From the NCBI GenBank assembly GCA_027943245.1, contig JANDJZ010000168.1:1-64000 (forward strand): a stretch of DNA of 64,000 nt. The letters run 5' to 3'. Position 1 is the stretch's first letter, and the number at the start of each line of letters is the position of its first letter. Positions 11,275-22,900 of the stretch are shown here, one piece after another. This stretch comes from Acanthamoeba sp. SK_2022b (taxonomy: Eukaryota; Discosea; Longamoebia; Acanthamoebidae). The position numbers and the translations under genes are program-made. The notes beneath the pieces were generated by a model. That model was given only the letters and a program-made list of their open reading frames with translations, did not search any database and was not told where the DNA came from.

Positions 11275-12618
11275 TCACCGTTCGACGCCGCCTTCGGTCT
11301 TTAGGCCCATCCAGCGCCGCATGAGGTCGTTGACGGTGAAGGACACGCTCACGAGGGGCACCACCTTGATGTAGTTTATGTGCAGGCCGCGAAACAGCGT
11401 CGTCCATCCCTCGGTTTGGGCGACGGTCTTGAGGCCGTGCCACGTCGACCGGTACGCGTACGAGTACGTCTGCTCCAGCATCAGGCCGTCGATCTGCATT
11501 CGCCTTCGCACCTACAATGGCCCATGCATGGCGATGTGAGAGGAGATCTCGCGGATGGGCAACACGTACGGCCAAGAAGAGAGAGAGAGAGAGAAGAGAA
11601 GAGAGGGTTCGAACCACGTCGAGAGGGTAGGTGAGGGTTTGCCCAAGCGCTCCGGCAGCGGCACCAAAGGCGAGGCGGACGGTGGTCGGAATCGGTGGTG
11701 GAGGCTCGCCGTTGGCGGCGGTCCTCAGCTGTTTAGAGTAGTACCTAGAGAGAGAGAGAGAGAGAGGCGTGTGGGTTGAGAGCTGCGTCGCGACTGGAAG
11801 CACGCGTACCATTTGAGTGTATCGTAGGTGAAGAAGTTTATGCCAGCGTAGGGAAATATGCCGACCATCGTTGGTTGCCACCCTCTGCAAAGAGGCGCCT
11901 TGTGAGCAGAGCACCAAAAGAGGAACGTAAGAGGGACTTTTACCTGTACAAAGCCCTCAGCCCTCCTTCGTGTCGCCACATGTGCTTTATGGCATGCACA
12001 AGGCCCGTGTAGTGCCTCTTCCCCACCTTGTAGCGAGCGGGCAAGTCAATCAGAAAAGCTCCGGCTCGGAGTGGAAGCTTTGGGGGGGGGAGCACCTGCA
12101 CAGCAAGCCTTGCCCTCGTGACGTCGAGCGGGTAGGTGAGCACCACAGCCGTCGCGCCTGCGCCAGCACCGGCCAGGAAATTGGCCCATCCCGAAATGCC
12201 GGCGTCTTTCGGGGTGAGGACAGATTTAAAGATGTCGAAGGCCGCGAACTGGATGGCCGCGTAGGGAAAGATTCGCACGAGGGAAGATACGTTCCCCTTA
12301 TAGAGTCCGCTATATCCCTCCCTCTTCACGATGCTCTGGAGCGTGTGGCCCACCCCCTTGAATGGGTAGTGAATTGTTGCTACTTGAAATAGGATCTTGA
12401 CTCGCTCTAGAGGTGCCGTGATCGTCTTGGCCTGGGAGAATTTGAGGGAGAGTGGGTGAGGTGCTGCTCCTCGCGGCGCTATCGCAACAAAGCAAAGACC
12501 TACAAACCACGCATCCTGCAACTCCGCCACATAGAAGCGTTCGCCATAGCTGACTAAAGGACTCTATCTTCCTATCCTCTCGCATTGAAGCAAGGCGAAT
12601 GCCTTGTCTTCGTTCCAT
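11275..12618 (-). CDS. Mitochondrial carrier family (SLC25) transporter
   Basis: Five exons: 12618-12511, 12431-11944, 11884-11810, 11744-11615, 11511-11275. Phases agree and give 345 residues. Three carrier repeats are visible, each with the PxD/ExxK/R signature: APLERVK, YPLDVTRAR and YPLDVVRRRMQ. The RRRMQ after repeat three and the general wording resemble the CoA/adenine-nucleotide subgroup (SLC25A42/A16/A24), so transport of CoA or a nucleotide across the inner mitochondrial membrane is likely; the exact substrate is inference. Between repeat two and KRHYTGLVHAIKHMW lies an extra, proline-rich stretch of about 29 residues that begins with GTG and a poly-C run and ends with AAG. It may be an unspliced in-frame intron, which would give about 316 residues. 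Confidence 0.88.
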
Positions 12619-12954
12619 CTTGAACTGCTGCGTTACGGCAGATACAATACAATCTTAGCCACCCTCTTTTTTTGTTTCTCTTCTTTTCTTTTCCAACACG
12701 GGCGGGGTTTCACCTTTGCAAAAGAGCGCAAGCTGGAAGAGCGCCGTTGCCTGGAGGCCAAGCAGCGTGTGCGCAGGAGGCTGCGGGCGAGGCGCTCACC
12801 GCCGGGCCCGAGAAGCCGGCCATCTTAGAATCTTTAAGAATTATTCATAGGGGCGCTTCTTCCTGTAATTTTTTCGTGTTGCTTTGTCGGGGCCGACGTT
12901 TTAATAACGGGGTCTACTAGCCACTGGCCAGTCTTTTATAATTCACCCGCCAAC

Positions 12955-14769
12955 ATGTTGCGCCAGCCCCCCTTTAAGGCCCAGGCAGCCGCCGTGCTCG
13001 TGGTAGTGCTCGCCTGCGTGGTCGTCGTTTCGGCCGATGTGGACTGCTGCCCGTTGTGCGGCGCGTGGCAGGGCGACTGCCCCATCGCCGGCATCTCCAT
13101 CAACACGTACGCCAGCGAGGGCGAGTGCGTAGCGGCCGTGCCAGGCGGCTGCCTCTACAACCCGCAGGGCACTTGGACTGGCATCTACGAGCCGTGTGCT
13201 CCCTCGCCGTGCTCGTTCTTTGCAGCCGCCCCGTTGACCGTCTTCTCTGGCGGGCGCAAGCGTCTGGGCACGTGCGTTCCCGGAGTGGCCTACGACGCCG
13301 CTCCCATCCGCACGAACGGCGTCTACGGGGCGTATGCTGCTTTCGTCAACCACAGCCAGACCATCGCCGCCGCTGTGCGCGAAGCGTACGACGGCAACCA
13401 GCTCATCGTCGGCCCCACGCGCACCCCGGCGAACGACGTCAAGGTATCCGGCAGCACTTTGTTCTGGACCGAAGAACCGCAATACGAGCGCCAGCTTCGT
13501 TCCCGAAACGCTGCGGGCTACACCGAGTACACGTTCGACATCGACAACCGCAACTCTGGGACGGTCAGCTACGGTGCCAGCGAGGAGTTCATCATCACGG
13601 GGACCACCAACCGCATGGCCGACGGTGTCGACTGGCACATCTACGCGTTTGGTAAGCCAAACGGCCTGGTCTCCGAATTCGGCATCAAGCAGGCGGGCTC
13701 GTCCCTCATTTCCAACTCCCCCATCATGCGCGGACACTACGCCTTTGTGCTCGACGTGGACACGATGCATTCGAAGGGACCGAACAACCAAGACGTCATT
13801 TACCTGCACACCTGGGACGTGCGTCCGGGCAGGAACTCGACCCACCGCATGCTCAACGTGAACATCTCGCACTGCCTCTACGGCGAGCAGGCCAAGCTCA
13901 ACCCCGACACGATCTCGTCCAACAACTACAACGTGTTCTGCCGGGACGACAACGACTTGGCGACTTGCACCTTCTACTACGTCGGATCGAATGGCGAGGC
14001 GGGCGCGGGTGTGCTGTGCCAGATGGACATGAGCGGGACCACCACGCCGCTCATCGACAAGTCGCACTCAAATTACGTGCTCTCCGGCCCGAATCCTCTG
14101 TTCTCCCCTTCTGGCGTCGTGTATGCGGCCGCCAGTTCCACCACGCAAGTGACCCCTGGAGACACGATGGTTTACCTCTTCGCCTCCAACGGTTCGAAGG
14201 CCTCCTACCATTGGTTCAACGATATGCTGAACTACGACGTGACCTATTGCTTCGCTCCGGCCTTCCCGAACTTGCACCTCCCGTCGAGCCCCAGCTCGAG
14301 CTCGTACATCGCCCTGGTTGGACACAAGTTGATCTATCGCGTGACGCCGGGCTTTGGTACTGCTGCCTTCTTCGGGTTCGACTTCGACACCAACGAGGTC
14401 ACTCCAGTCAACCTTCCGTGGGGAACGCCAAACACGCGCTGCAACGGTTACACATACGGCGGAACGTGCGACCGCTGCTCCGCCGAAGTCATCCAGGGCT
14501 ACACGGGCGTGTACGCGATGACCAACGGGAGCCTGGTGTTCCAATTCGCGCAGAACGACGATGCTGCCATGTTCTACGGCCTGGCACAGCTGGAGAGCAG
14601 CTTCGTCCTGGACAAGAATCCGGCTTTCGGCTGTGTGAAGACTGGATGCTCCGCTGCTGGTGGCTTCTGTGATCACGGCCAGTGCCACTGCTACCCGGGT
14701 TGCACGGGAGCAGACTGCAGCCAGGGTAATGCGTTCTGCAGCAAGAAATCGCTGGACTGGTGCTCATAA
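12955..14769 (+). CDS. Secreted cysteine-rich protein of unknown function with C-terminal EGF-like tail
   Basis: An intronless frame of 604 residues. The signal peptide is VLVVVLACVVVVSA (about 14-27). A Cys-rich N-terminal module follows (CCPLCGAWQGDCP ... GECVAAVPGGC), then a long beta-rich central region with sparse Cys and several N-glycosylation sequons. The end is an EGF-like segment (GFCDHGQCHCYPGCTGADC). There is no membrane helix after the signal peptide, so it is predicted to be soluble and secreted or delivered to the phagosome. I do not recognise the central domain. A TATA-like TTTTATA at 12934-12940 lies only 15 bp before the ATG, so the real promoter may be elsewhere or the leader is very short. 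Confidence 0.75.
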   Translation: MLRQPPFKAQAAAVLVVVLACVVVVSADVDCCPLCGAWQGDCPIAGISINTYASEGECVAAVPGGCLYNPQGTWTGIYEPCAPSPCSFFAAAPLTVFSGGRKRLGTCVPGVAYDAAPIRTNGVYGAYAAFVNHSQTIAAAVREAYDGNQLIVGPTRTPANDVKVSGSTLFWTEEPQYERQLRSRNAAGYTEYTFDIDNRNSGTVSYGASEEFIITGTTNRMADGVDWHIYAFGKPNGLVSEFGIKQAGSSLISNSPIMRGHYAFVLDVDTMHSKGPNNQDVIYLHTWDVRPGRNSTHRMLNVNISHCLYGEQAKLNPDTISSNNYNVFCRDDNDLATCTFYYVGSNGEAGAGVLCQMDMSGTTTPLIDKSHSNYVLSGPNPLFSPSGVVYAAASSTTQVTPGDTMVYLFASNGSKASYHWFNDMLNYDVTYCFAPAFPNLHLPSSPSSSSYIALVGHKLIYRVTPGFGTAAFFGFDFDTNEVTPVNLPWGTPNTRCNGYTYGGTCDRCSAEVIQGYTGVYAMTNGSLVFQFAQNDDAAMFYGLAQLESSFVLDKNPAFGCVKTGCSAAGGFCDHGQCHCYPGCTGADCSQGNAFCSKKSLDWCS

Positions 14770-14963
14770 GGTCTTGCCGCCTTGTTATGACTAAGCAGTC
14801 TCTGCTGATTCTACGCCGATCGGATGCTCCATTAAGTTAAGGGGTAACCACTTATTAATTGGGGAATTTCTTAGAACAAGGTTATGCTGGCGCACCAACT
14901 TTGCATCGACTTCAGTGGGTGGCCTGGCCTTCTTCTCTGGAGGCGCCAACGGAACCGACTTCA

Positions 14964-15342
14964 TGTTGCAAAGAATGAGGCTATGTAGTAGAGGAAGAGA
15001 GGGTTTATTGTGTGTGAGGAACCGATACTGTTACAAAGAGAAGTATGCAGTTAAGTATGTGCGGTTGCGGGCGCGCGTTGCGCGGTGATGAGGGCGCTGC
15101 AAGGCAGCGCCATCTGTTCGGGTGTTGCTGAGTAGAGTGCCATCTGTGCGCTCTACTAGATGTAGAAGGATGGCCGTCTGGTCGTCACTTGAGAGTGTCG
15201 CCGCCACCTGTCGTTGTAACTCAGCATTTCCGCCGAGGGTCGTTACCTAAAATGTACCTGCAGAGAAACTATCGTTTCTCTGCAGGTTTCTTTAGTAATA
15301 CACTTGTTCGTCTTATAGAGTCGACGGTGGTCAGCTCTAACA
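14964..15342 (-). mobile_element. Solo LTR of a retrotransposon, with 5-bp target-site duplication
   Basis: The 379-bp segment begins TGTTGC and ends CTAACA, and is flanked by CTTCA direct repeats at 14959-14963 and 15343-15347. Read on the minus strand it starts TGTTAGAG, has a TATAAG box about 25 bases in (near 15312-15318) and an AATAAA at 15009-15004, about 40 bases from its end. This is the U3-R-U5 layout of an LTR. No internal retroelement genes are present, so it is a solo LTR left by recombination. Confidence 0.82.
15256..15287. repeat. Perfect 14-bp hairpin inside the LTR
   Basis: ACCTGCAGAGAAAC at 15256-15269 is followed by loop TATC and its exact reverse complement at 15274-15287. 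It lies 40-70 bp downstream of the LTR TATA box on the minus strand, so it would be in or near the start of the transcript. Confidence 0.85.
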
Positions 15343-15835
15343 CTTCATTCCCGTGGTGGATGTTTACAACGCCTCGTCCAACAGCTGGTCCACGGCCTCG
15401 CTCTCTCTGGCCCTTTCCACCTTACGTAGGTGGCCTCGCCCTCTTCGCCGGAGGTACAAAGCTCTCACAGAGGCCCGATCCAACCTGGCAGCAACTTCAG
15501 TCGGTGGCCTTGCCCTCTTTGCTGGAGGCTCTGCTTCTTCGAGTGTCTTTTCCTCCGCGGTGGACATCTCAACGATGTGTTGCCGTACAGCTGGTCCCCG
15601 GCCTCTCTTTCCCAAGCCCGAGACAGCCTGGCAGCAACTTCAGTTGGTGGCCTCGCCCTCTTCGCTGGAGGCTTCAGTGCGTCTGGAGTCTCCTCGGTGG
15701 TGGATATCTACAACCTATCAACTCACAGCTGGACCATCGCATCGCTCTCCCAGGCCCGCCAGTTGGCAGCGACCTCCATCGGTACACACGATCGCTCAGG
15801 CAATGTTGGCTCTTATGGCAACCAGGCAGGGCTGA

Positions 15836-16039
15836 CTGTCTTATGGCATATCTCATCACCACCATCCTCAACAACAAAAAGGCAGAAAAGCTGCACTTCA
15901 CAGGAGATTGCCGATCGGTCATGGAGACCAGCCCTAGGCGTGTCTGAACCAATGGGAAAGATACCCAAGTTCTCACCACGCCTGCCACCTTGCCAGTGTC
16001 AACTTCTCTCCATATAGGCGGTAATCGCGCAGCTGGCCG
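15836..16039. other. No feature recognised
   Basis: Follows the last kelch-like unit. Short overlapping frames only, none with a recognisable motif. Confidence 0.4.
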
Positions 16040-16480
16040 CAGCCGCCAATGTCACAGCAAGGACCAGCACGAGAAGGCCCCTCGTGAGAGCGAGGAGAAG
16101 GTGAGACAGGAGCGCGACAAGTGCGAGCGAAAGCGGGGCTTGTGGGAGGACGAGCGCGAGAAGCTCAAGCGCATGCATCCTCCAGGAGTCTTGTGTGTTG
16201 TGTGTTCCTTTTGCGCGCTCGCTCTCCCTCTTTGTGAGTGTCTTTGATATTTAGCGTGCGGAGTCCACTTCAGGAGATGCAACAGGAGCGCGAGAGGCCA
16301 ACATCACGACCAACGAAGAGGAGGAGGACAACAAGGCCAAGGAAAAGCGACTCAGAGATCGATCAAGGTCGCCAGGCCTGGACATTTTGCCTTTAGATAA
16401 CTGCTTACCGGTTTGCGGTTGCTGGAGCGCAAGGGTGTCGAGCAACGAGGCCTGCTGTTGGTCACTCTGCGGCATGTCAG
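16040..16480 (+). pseudogene. Coiled-coil protein fragment, frame broken
   Basis: One frame reads a charged heptad-like stretch (EKVRQERDKCERKRGLWEDE). An AG at 16273-16274 could be an acceptor for a second piece starting EMQQERE. A frame change then leads into NEEEEDNKAKEKRLRDRSRS. No complete gene model can be drawn. It may be a decayed gene or poorly resolved sequence. Confidence 0.35.
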
Positions 16481-16980
16481 CCGCAGGCGACGGCTCAACG
16501 CACGTGTGTCCATCCATTGGCGTGTCATCGCACCGGTGCCACAGCCGTCAACGGCACCGCCTCGCCATCTACGCCATCGCCATTATACTCCCCAAGAACC
16601 TCACGGCCTCACAGCACTCTAAATTTGAAGTAAAATCATGCGCTGGATGTAAGACTGCATGAAGCTGGGCTTGTGTGGTTGTACAGATCCTCTTTTGAGG
16701 CATGGCTGGTGGCAGAACGAGAATCATGTTTGGTAACTTCGGCAAGAGGAGAGGTGAGTTCCCTCGAGGCCCTTGTTCAGTTCACCTCCCCCGTTCCTAT
16801 CCCCGTTCATGCCTGACCGGCTGGCTGCTGCTCTGGTCCAGTATCCGTTTTTTAGTAGAGTTTGACAAACGGTGAGCCTTCGGTGCGATCACAAAGCTCT
16901 GGCTAATTATTGTATTGAGATATAGATATCGTCTTATTACCCATATATGGTTTATTATTTTCCTGGCTGCTTATGTTGAA
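16481..16980. other. No gene supported
   Basis: Short frames on both strands without motifs. The sequence becomes AT-rich towards 16960. Confidence 0.4.
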
Positions 16981-17280
16981 TGAGCTTTGTGGCTGACTTT
17001 ACCATCTACTGTAGTAAATTGGAAAAGCAAAAGCAGTAGTTCGGCGGGTGCGCTATAGACCTGGATGAACTTCTCCATCCAGAGGCTACCGCAGAACTTG
17101 GGGTAGCGCTGACACACAACGTTGAGAGCGCTAACGGGCACAACCCGACCCGACACGCGCGCAAGAGGAATGGAGTGAGCGTCTCTGCGGGGTGCGTGCC
17201 ACAAGAGCAGCTCCTCCTTGCCACAAAGCTCATTCAACACCTCCCAACAAATTACGTCGCCCATTTCCGTCGATAAGTGG
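16981..17280 (-). other. Possible F-box-like fragment, unassigned
   Basis: The minus strand reads DVICWEVLNELCGKEELLLW followed by LARVSGRVV and LNVVCQRYPKFCGSLWMEKF. This loosely resembles an F-box helix pair, but the resemblance is weak and no start or splice sites frame it. Confidence 0.2.
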
Positions 17281-17640
17281 TGCTGCTTACACAGAGCAGC
17301 TGCTGGAGAAGGTGCCCCCGGCCGAGGGACCAGACAACTTTGGTTTCGTCGCCTTGGGCCCATCGTCAAGGACACCAAGCAGAGACTCCGGTCCAACTAC
17401 GCCATCAAGCAGAAGCTGCAGCACAAGTGGTGGGAGGAGTACATCGGCAAGTACGGCTGGAGCATCCACGACTATTCTATTTCTTCAGCGTCTCCAACGA
17501 GCTCAAGGGAGTGTGGCCCTCTAGCATCACTTGTCCGCCAATTCTGGCTGGCCTCGTTCGAAACCCACTCGGTCGTATTGGTGGATGTGGGGCAGGCGGG
17601 CTATGGCAGATATTCCTGGGCAGCGTGCGGTAATGGTTAT
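17281..17640 (+). pseudogene. Broken coding fragment of unknown family
   Basis: A coherent stretch (LLEKVPPAEGPDNFGF, then KQKLQHKWWEEYIGKYGWSI) continues after a frame change into FSVSNELKGVWPSSITCPP and GRIGGCGAGGLWQIFLG. Codon usage is host-like, but at least two frameshifts interrupt it. I do not recognise the family. Confidence 0.35.
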
Positions 17641-17699
17641 GATTCTATCTCTCGGTTGGGGATGTCCACTTACATCTCTGTGTGCGTCTGGCTGGTGCT

Positions 17700-19950
17700 T
17701 AACGCTCACCATCCTGGGCGACGAGCTGACCGACCAGCACGCTCGAGGACTTCATGCCTGTCGGCGCGCTCGACGTCGGCCTCTACACACTTCCTCTGTG
17801 CGCCATCGACGCCCGTGCAGACGCCCACGCCTACATGACGATGCCTATCTGCATGTGGTCCAGCTTCCCTGCTTGCCACCGGCGTCGAGACACCGCTGAT
17901 GTCCATCCCTGAGGTTACCACCGGGTCGCTAACCACTCGGCCGACTATGCGCGCTCGCCATTACCCTGTACACGCAACTGCGGCATCGGCACCGGCAGCA
18001 GCGTCGTTATCCGCGACAGCGTCTCTGGCGCACGGCAACTGCCGGTCCAGTGGCTGGACTGCACGCGCAACACCTTCGCTGCGATCCTGTTAAGTTGCGG
18101 CACGTTCGTGGCGGGGTGCTGAGCTGGTGATCGTGGTCGACATACGTGACCGACATGCTCATCGTCGAGGGCACCCTCACCACCGGCGCCTCGTCGACTG
18201 TGGTGCTCGTGGTCAACTGCAGCGTCTGTTGGGCAGCTTGTGTGGCAGGGCTCACAGATCTTTAGTGGCCGGTGTGTGTTGCTTGAGCATCACCAGCGGC
18301 CCCGGCGACAAGCAGCGCAGCGGGCCGACGCTCATCAACACTGGCACCGTGGAGTGGCACGAGGGCACCATCGTCCTCATCGGCGGCTCGACCTGCGAGA
18401 GCAACGGTGGCAGCGCCAGCGTGACCACCCGCTTGTTGGCTCACGCTCGTGGACTCGACAGGGTGACAAGAGACAGTGCGGGCTCGCTGACCGTGAGCGG
18501 CCAGGCGACCAACTATGCCACCGTGACCATGTACATGGCCTTCCTGGCCACCTGGTCCAACTACGGCTCTCTGACGGTGGCCTTGGGCGCGGTGACGATC
18601 TTCAACCGGATCGCTGGTGGTCGTGGGCGCTGGTGGTCATGCAGTAGGCGAGCGTGACCATCTCGGTCGACATCTGCTACGCCCCTGGCTCTCAGTACGA
18701 CTGCGGCAGCCATGAAGGGCTCGCGGAACGTCAACGCATGGAGGCCAGCAGCTGCGCGCAGTTCACCCTGACCCATCGCGTTCGGCGTCGTGGTGCGCCT
18801 CGACGGCGCCTGCCTTAACAAGACCGGACACAACAACGGACCCTCCCTGCAGCGTCACCATCGGCAATCTCCGGCAGCGGCCCTGTCGATTGTAACAGCA
18901 CCATGGCGATCAACGCAATGGCGATCAACGAATCGACGATCGATGGCTGCAGCAGAAGGTTTGTACCATCGAAGGCAGCGGGCTCGCGGCCATCTGGGCT
19001 GGGTGGGCGGCGTGATCTATCTCCAGGCCAACGCCACCATCACCACCACCGCCACCGGCCTGTGGACCGTGTCCAACGCGGCGCAGGCCGTCACCTGCGG
19101 CTGAGGGGGCTCGCTGGCGATATCACTCTTGCTCAACGTGGGACGCATCGTGCAGACCACCACCGCAGTCTCGTTCGAGGTGGTCGTCGCCAACAATCGC
19201 CTCGTGCAGATCGAGCTCAGCAACATCGCGCTCCACCAGAGCTGAACGCATACTAGCGGCCTGCACCTGGTCCGGTGGCAACGTGGTGACCTACGTGCCC
19301 CTATTCACCAACGTGGGCCCGACCATCTCGAGCTCGGGCTTGATCGTGGTCAGCGTCGTCAACTCGAGCTCCATCACGCCGAGCGGCAGCGGCAGCGGCG
19401 GCAAGCCGGTCATCGACGGCGACCATGCTCGAGTTGGAGATTGGCGGCTGCGTGCCCATGGTCGACTACATGAGTGCATAGGCATAGGCAGCGTGACCAG
19501 GACGGCTGGATCCAGGTTTTTCAATCTACGGCTACATGCCGCTGGCCAACTGCACGCTCATCTACACTGTGATCACCATGATTGGCTACTCGACGGACTC
19601 CTACACCGGTATAGATAGGGTAGCAGAACTCCCATGGCCATCGACAACACCACCAGCACTTTCGTCCAGTGGAGCCCCTCGGGGGCCAGGGCGTGTCCCC
19701 CGATGCACTGCAGCGCCCAGCGCACCTGACTCTGCTCGGCATGCTTAACGGGAGACAAATCCTCGACGCCCGTCGTGTCGTGCCACGGCACCTGCGTGAA
19801 CAACGTGTGCTCCGACGGCTGGTCGGCCATGGACTGATCGATCGCCTACCTGCTCCGGCCGCGGCACCTGCGGCTCCGACGGCCAGTGCGGGTGCGCCTC
19901 GACCTGTACGGCTACGCGTAAAAGGAGAACAGAGATCGAACATCATGCGG
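17700..19950 (+). pseudogene. Remnant of a large repetitive beta-helix/EGF surface protein
   Basis: Several frames carry Thr/Gly/Val/Asn-rich repeat text typical of right-handed beta-helix or adhesin-like surface proteins: INTGTVEWHEGTIVLIGGS, SAGSLTVSGQATNYATVT, YGSLTVALGAVTIFN and SSGLIVVSVVNSSSITPSG. At the end are Cys-rich EGF-like pieces (CVNNVCSDGW; CSGRGTCGSDGQCGC). Frame changes and stops occur every 100-300 bp, so no open gene remains. The order suggests a secreted or membrane protein with an EGF stalk. Either the gene has decayed or this part of the assembly contains many base-calling errors. Confidence 0.5.
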
Positions 19951-22900
19951 TGCGTAGCTCTTCGACTCCCGTAAGCAGCAACACAAGGACGAGATCGCCC
20001 AGTGCAAAAAGGTCATCCGCTACCAGGAGCCGCTCAAGCAGGTATGCCCCACCCCGACGGATGTCAACTGGCTGGCCGTTGGGTCATGAAAGTAATTTAC
20101 CAACCTAACGCAGCGCAGTTTGACGGCCACTACTTTGGCAGCGTTCATAGCGGAACTGCTGCCTCTCTTGGAAGGAGAGGTGCTGGGAAGAAGGACTTGT
20201 ACCTGCGGCAATGGGTCGAGGACGCATCCATTTGGAAGAACGACGGCTTCTGGAAGTACATGTTCAGCTGGAAGGCGAGTGTCAAGATCTCCTTGAACAG
20301 GGCCAATGCGTTTCTAGTGTCAGGGTGGCATATACAGTCGTGGTATGAAAGCATAGTAGAGCGGCGCTCATAGCTTCCTGACACGATGGTAAGTTTTCGC
20401 TTGTGGCACTTCACCGTTGTGTTGATTGAGGATCAGGAGAGCCTTGGTGACGACTTGTCTTTGTCAGCTTCTCACAGGCTCTGACGTCCTCCTGTCCCTG
20501 GTCATCTCAGCCTCAAAGATCTCTTCTTCCAAATACGTTCTATTGCAAGACCGCACCTGGCAAATAACAAAGGCGATAACAAGACTGGCAAGGTTTCTCC
20601 GGCCGTTGCGATTTTGGATGATGAGATGGACAAAGAGCCCTTGAGCTGTGACTCAACATCCAACGTGCCCACAGTAATGGTCCGGGTCCCTCCCTTCATT
20701 CTCGTCGCCCTCTGCCTCCTCTCCTGCTCGCTGGGCCTTACCCTCTTTCCGTGTCCTAACAGATACTGAGGACGACCACGGGTTCTCGCTCGCCGCAGTC
20801 CAAGGCCTTTGCGCAGAACCTGGTATAGATCTACAGCTCGCTCGAGCAGGTGCGACCGTGCCCCTGCCCCTCACCCTCGGCTCGGATTCTTGCCCTCCAC
20901 AGGGGGAGGCGCTTACGCACGTGGACGGCCCTGGTCGCCTACAAGCATCCAAAGGCGATGGCCGACTCTTTGTCCACCAAATCCTCAGCAGCAACTACCA
21001 CCAGCACTGTCACTGTCAGACTCTCGCACAGCCTCGCTGACGCCTTCGAACACGCATGCCTTGTCCTCCAGCCCTTCAGGCACGCCGTAGCATTCACCTT
21101 CACCGTTGAGCATGAGTTCGCCTTCTTTCAGCGTATCTCCAACGCCATCAGATACGCCTACGATTTCAGGGACACCGTCAAGCTCGCGCACGCCATCACC
21201 ACTGCTGTCTCTACTCGTCGCCAAGCATAACTGCCTTATCTTCGGTGATACCCACCATCTAAGAGACGCCATCGAGCACAGCTTCACTTTCACTTTACAC
21301 GCACGCCCTCTACTTCACCATTGAGCGCCCGTACGCTGACACCAAGCGTCTCTCCCATCGGGTACGCCGAGTGTTCTGTGCGAGCAGCACTAGCTCTCCA
21401 GCGCCGACCATCTCTGAAACCGGGTATGCCCACCTCTCTGAATCGCCGTCAGCTACTCGTACACCCCCACCATCACCTTCGAGCTCTTCATCGCCTTCAT
21501 TGTCGAGCACCCTCTCGCCGACCCCAAGCTTGTAAGTAACGCCATCGATAACACCCTCGCCATCTCCTCCTGAGCCACTGGTCCCCCGTCTTCACCTTCA
21601 TCTTTGAGCAGTCCCACCTCATCACCAAGCATGTCTGGGACTCCAAGGTGCCTGTCTTGTTCAGGTTTGTGCCACCCCCCAATCAATCCTCGCCGTCTCG
21701 CCAAACAATCACCCTGACACCGTTTCACTCTTCCACTCTCTCTATCTCTTTTCCCACCGGCGTGTTAGTTCTAGTTGTGCTTGGACCCCTATTTCCGAAC
21801 GCTGCAGAGCTTCTGCAGCCTTATCGAAAAGGAGTGGATGAGCTTCAGTACACCCAGCCCTCTACAGCGCCCGCTTTGGCATCTTCCTGGCCGACACGGA
21901 GACGTAACGCAAGACAGGTGCCCCCCCCAACGCCCACTTCTCTCTCAGCCAATCACGACGCGCCCTCATCAGCCAATCACACCTGGCACACTCACCGCCT
22001 TCCTCCCTTTTTGCACAGGCAAGATACAGCTAATGCAGAAAAACTACCTCGATCTCGACTTGAGAAGTTTGACTTTGCCAACTCCCTCTACAGCGCTTCC
22101 GCCGTCGCCCCGCTGACACCGCACCCGTCCCAGGTCAAGTTCTGGTCCGGTACGCGTGCCTGCCTGGCAGCAGCACCGGCGATGTGCAATGCGGGGGTGG
22201 TGGACGTGGCGTTCCTGCTTTCTTTTGCTTGACGAAATTCGTCGTTTGTTGATAACGAAACGCTGGGCAGGCCGCCAGCAGAGCGGGCCATCAAGGACGT
22301 CCACGTCCCCAAGGATTACACTACACACTACGCACTATACTACGCACTACACACACGACGTGGTTTTCTGATCGATGGTTGTGTGCAGAGGGCAGCATTC
22401 CGGATGTCACTGCCTTCGCTCAGGACACTCAACATCTCACATAACAACGTGGCAACCATTACGGACCTCTCTCGTTGCTGTCGGCCCCCGAGAAGCTCGG
22501 CCTGTTGCACAACCGCATCAGGAACCTCCCGCCGTGCATTTGCTTGCCCTTGCCTGCGCGTGCTCGCCCTCTCCTAGACTGCGGGCCCTGCCCAACGACT
22601 TCTTCAAGCTCGCCTCCCTCCAGGACCTCTTCGGTAATCTCCTGCTCACATGTGTCCCTGTTGGCATGAGTGCTCACCCTCACTCCACACATACACACAC
22701 GCACAAACGCAATTGTGCGCTGGGCTGCACAAGGCGCAGCTGCAGGCGCGGGCGTTGGGACTGCAGCCAATGGGAATCATGCTTCTCTCGCAGGTGCCCT
22801 TCTTGTAGCCTTGTCCAGCAAAAACCTCCGCAACCACCTGACTGCCCTCTGCTCCGAGCTGCGCGTCATGACCGCCCTCCCCGCGCTGGGCCTAGAGCAC

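Larger units (their letters stand above)
14900..15835 (+). pseudogene. Kelch-type repeat gene remnant, split by a solo LTR and frameshifted
   Basis: Repeated kelch-like units of about 45-50 residues are visible across several frames: SVGGLALFAGG, then VVDIYN, then SWSTASLSQA. Copies begin near 14903, 15349, 15424, 15490, 15630 and 15700. The first copy (TSVGGLAFFSGGANGTDF) is cut at 14963 by the LTR and resumes at 15348 in the same frame, reading PVVDVYNASSNSWS. Further downstream the frame changes at least three times, so the gene is broken even without the insertion. The gene starts and ends inside degenerate sequence; no initiation codon or splice pattern can be assigned. Confidence 0.7.

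Noticed and set aside
12943..14067. 374-codon open frame antisense to the secreted Cys-rich protein
   Set aside because: Shadow of a GC-rich gene; composition is Val/Arg/Gly-rich without motif.
22321..22363. Possible tRNA or small RNA at the ACTACGCACTATAC repeats
   Set aside because: No cloverleaf or T-loop can be drawn; it is a short simple repeat.
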